From the NCBI GenBank assembly GCA_934466455.1, contig CAKSLF010000006.1:1-64000 (forward strand): a stretch of DNA of 64,000 nt, written 5' to 3'. How positions within the stretch are numbered: the stretch's first letter is position 1; each line of letters begins with the position of its first letter. The translations under genes were made by a program, and so were the position numbers. Positions 62,676 to 64,000 of this stretch are shown in pieces. The notes below the pieces were generated by a model. The model had not been told where the DNA came from. It ran no database searches and worked only from the letters and a program-made list of their open reading frames with translations. The stretch comes from an uncultured Oscillospiraceae bacterium. Lineage in GTDB: Bacteria; Bacillota; Clostridia; Oscillospirales; Ruminococcaceae.

Positions 62676-64000
62676 TTATTCGTCTGTTGATTGGGTACCG
62701 TAATTGTAGCTTCCGTTTCTTCCGGCAGCTCCGAGATAGCTGGAAATCGAATCGGCAATGCCGGAAGCGATTGAATATTGATAGCTGTTTTGAATAAGCT
62801 TGTAGTAATCGGACTCATTGCTGACAAAGCCAAGCTCGCCAAGCACGGCAGGATACTCCTGAACCCTTGTTACATAGTATCTTCCTATCATTCCGCCTCT
62901 GTTTGATGTTCCGAGGGCATAGGCGACATTGGCGGAAAAATAATCCGCAAGCGATGAAGAAAATCTAGTAAAGTAGAAACATTCAGTTCCGCTCCCCGTA
63001 CTTGTTGTTGCGGAATTGCAATGTACGCTTACAAAAACAAGGGGATTTTTTGATGAGGCGTATGCCGTTCTGTCTGCAAGAGAGGGTCTTTGACTTTCCG
63101 TATCCATCATATATACAACGGCTCCCCTGCTTTCAAGCTCCGACTTTAGGTATTTTCCGACCGCAAGGTTAATTTCATATTCTCCGTACGCAGAAAGATA
63201 CCCAAGTGCGCCGACCCCAAGTGCGCTGTGACCGACATCGACAATAATCGGAACGCCGGAAAGACTTGATGTACCGGTTGGGTTATTGAAGCGGAAAACA
63301 AGTTTTCCGCCCTCATAATAAGCATAATACCCAAGAAAGCCGCCCTTTGTGCTCAAATTAAGCTCAAGCTTTGTTCCGTTCCAGTTTGCGGAATCAAAGA
63401 GAGGGGTGCAGCTTAAAGCAAGCGAATCCGGAACTTCGCTTGTATATTGAAAATCAACCGTAAACGCAGAACCGGTATATTTTGCAATATATGCAACCTG
63501 TTGCTCCGTTTCCAAAGTAACATATGTATATCGGGAATCGGCAGAAACAGTCAGCGAACTTATCTTGTTTCCGCCAAGCTCGCCGGAAACCGGGCTTACA
63601 TCACTTGTATAGACACGCTGTCCGGATTGGAGATTATAATATGTATAGGTCTTGCTTCCCTCCACATAAACGATTTCATCGCCGATTACATAATCCCTCG
63701 TTCCTTTTGCAAGCGGGTAACAGTCATAATCGGATAGATCATTAAGCGTATCCGATGGGAAGGTTTCTGCGGATCTTGCAATAACCTCAACAAGTCCGCC
63801 CGCTTTTGCCTTTGCTGAAACGGTAACATATGCGCCTTCCATTGTTTCGGTTGCGCCTTCCCATGTTCCTTTTACGATGATGTTCCCAAGGCTCTGTTCC
63901 TCCGACCCTGCGGCAGGAACGGCGATTACTCCGGTATAGATTTGATATGTCGATTCATTATCGGTGGAATCATCCGCCTCGGTACTGGGTTTTAGCGTAA
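62676..64000 (-). CDS. Secreted N-acetylmuramoyl-L-alanine amidase (C-terminal part)
   Basis: The frame is open to the right edge, so the start lies outside; the ATG at 63842 is internal. The last 441 residues are seen. Up to about residue 250 it is beta-rich, AMIN-like (YVTVSAKAKAGGLVEV...). Then comes an Amidase_3 catalytic domain with zinc ligands His (IIVDVGHSALGVGALG), Glu (SAYGEYEINLAVG), His (VFVSVHCNSATTS) and catalytic Glu (AVLGELGFVSNES). The tail is a short Gly/Asn/Ser stretch. It cleaves muramoyl-alanine bonds in peptidoglycan outside the membrane. Confidence 0.92.
   Translation of the reverse strand, partial: TLKPSTEADDSTDNESTYQIYTGVIAVPAAGSEEQSLGNIIVKGTWEGATETMEGAYVTVSAKAKAGGLVEVIARSAETFPSDTLNDLSDYDCYPLAKGTRDYVIGDEIVYVEGSKTYTYYNLQSGQRVYTSDVSPVSGELGGNKISSLTVSADSRYTYVTLETEQQVAYIAKYTGSAFTVDFQYTSEVPDSLALSCTPLFDSANWNGTKLELNLSTKGGFLGYYAYYEGGKLVFRFNNPTGTSSLSGVPIIVDVGHSALGVGALGYLSAYGEYEINLAVGKYLKSELESRGAVVYMMDTESQRPSLADRTAYASSKNPLVFVSVHCNSATTSTGSGTECFYFTRFSSSLADYFSANVAYALGTSNRGGMIGRYYVTRVQEYPAVLGELGFVSNESDYYKLIQNSYQYSIASGIADSISSYLGAAGRNGSYNYGTQSTDE

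Overview
The window looks like a chromosomal segment of a Gram-positive, probably endospore-forming member of the class Clostridia, most likely the Oscillospirales/Ruminococcus side. The reasons are the SCIFF ranthipeptide with its radical SAM maturase, a CwlD-type amidase of spore cortex maturation, a T-box ahead of tyrS, the yajC/TIGR04086 pair, a TrpR-like YerC regulator, and the classic Firmicutes run recN-argR-nadK-tlyA-dxs-ispA-xseB-xseA-nusB. Assignment to a genus is not possible from the sequence alone.

Layout. 1-7.1 kb: an acyl-carrier-like protein and, divergent, a PucR regulator; then TetR, an MMPL exporter and its secreted heptad-rich partner. 7.1-9.4 kb: rubredoxin (too short for usual gene calls), tgt, yajC and a TIGR04086 membrane protein whose Shine-Dalgarno lies inside a hairpin. 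9.4-16.2 kb: a MacB-type ABC transporter whose large FtsX-like permease gene is tandemly duplicated (unit about 2.46 kb, including promoter and leader hairpin). 16.3-18.6 kb: the SCIFF precursor scfA (with a seventh cysteine), its maturase scfB and a SpoIIM-like membrane protein. 18.6-23.8 kb: Xer-type recombinase, DUF6873 protein, radA, cwlD, YerC-like regulator, methyltransferase. 23.9-27.4 kb: tRNA-Val followed by a broken phage polyvalent-protein gene, the only clear mobile-element relic.

The most striking part is 28.4-49.7 kb, which holds two cobalamin-related gene sets. A six-gene minus-strand operon (39.4 to 28.4 kb) starts with a consensus promoter, a cobalamin riboswitch and a terminator, and encodes: a secreted protein with a DUF4430 (transcobalamin beta-like) domain, a lipoprotein with an alpha/alpha-barrel (squalene-oxidase/transcobalamin alpha-like) fold, MoxR ATPase, DUF58 protein, a membrane transglutaminase-like protein with substituted catalytic residues, and a secreted PQQ-type beta-propeller protein. 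A second minus-strand operon (49.7 to 45.8 kb) carries cobT, cobU, cobS, a short CobU-like P-loop protein, a CobC-like phosphatase and another DUF4430 lipoprotein. Together they suggest a Gram-positive cell-surface system that captures corrinoids with separated homologues of the two domains of animal intrinsic factor, coupled to nucleotide-loop assembly/remodelling inside the cell. This is an inference from domain content and the riboswitch, not shown directly.

Between and after these lie a TIM-barrel isomerase-like gene, a heterodimeric ABC exporter with a LytTR/GHKL two-component pair whose kinase lacks a membrane sensor, a TetR/SDR pair, tyrS with its T-box, the housekeeping DNA-repair/isoprenoid cluster, and at the right edge the C-terminal part of a secreted amidase. 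No CRISPR array, rRNA or intact insertion sequence was seen.
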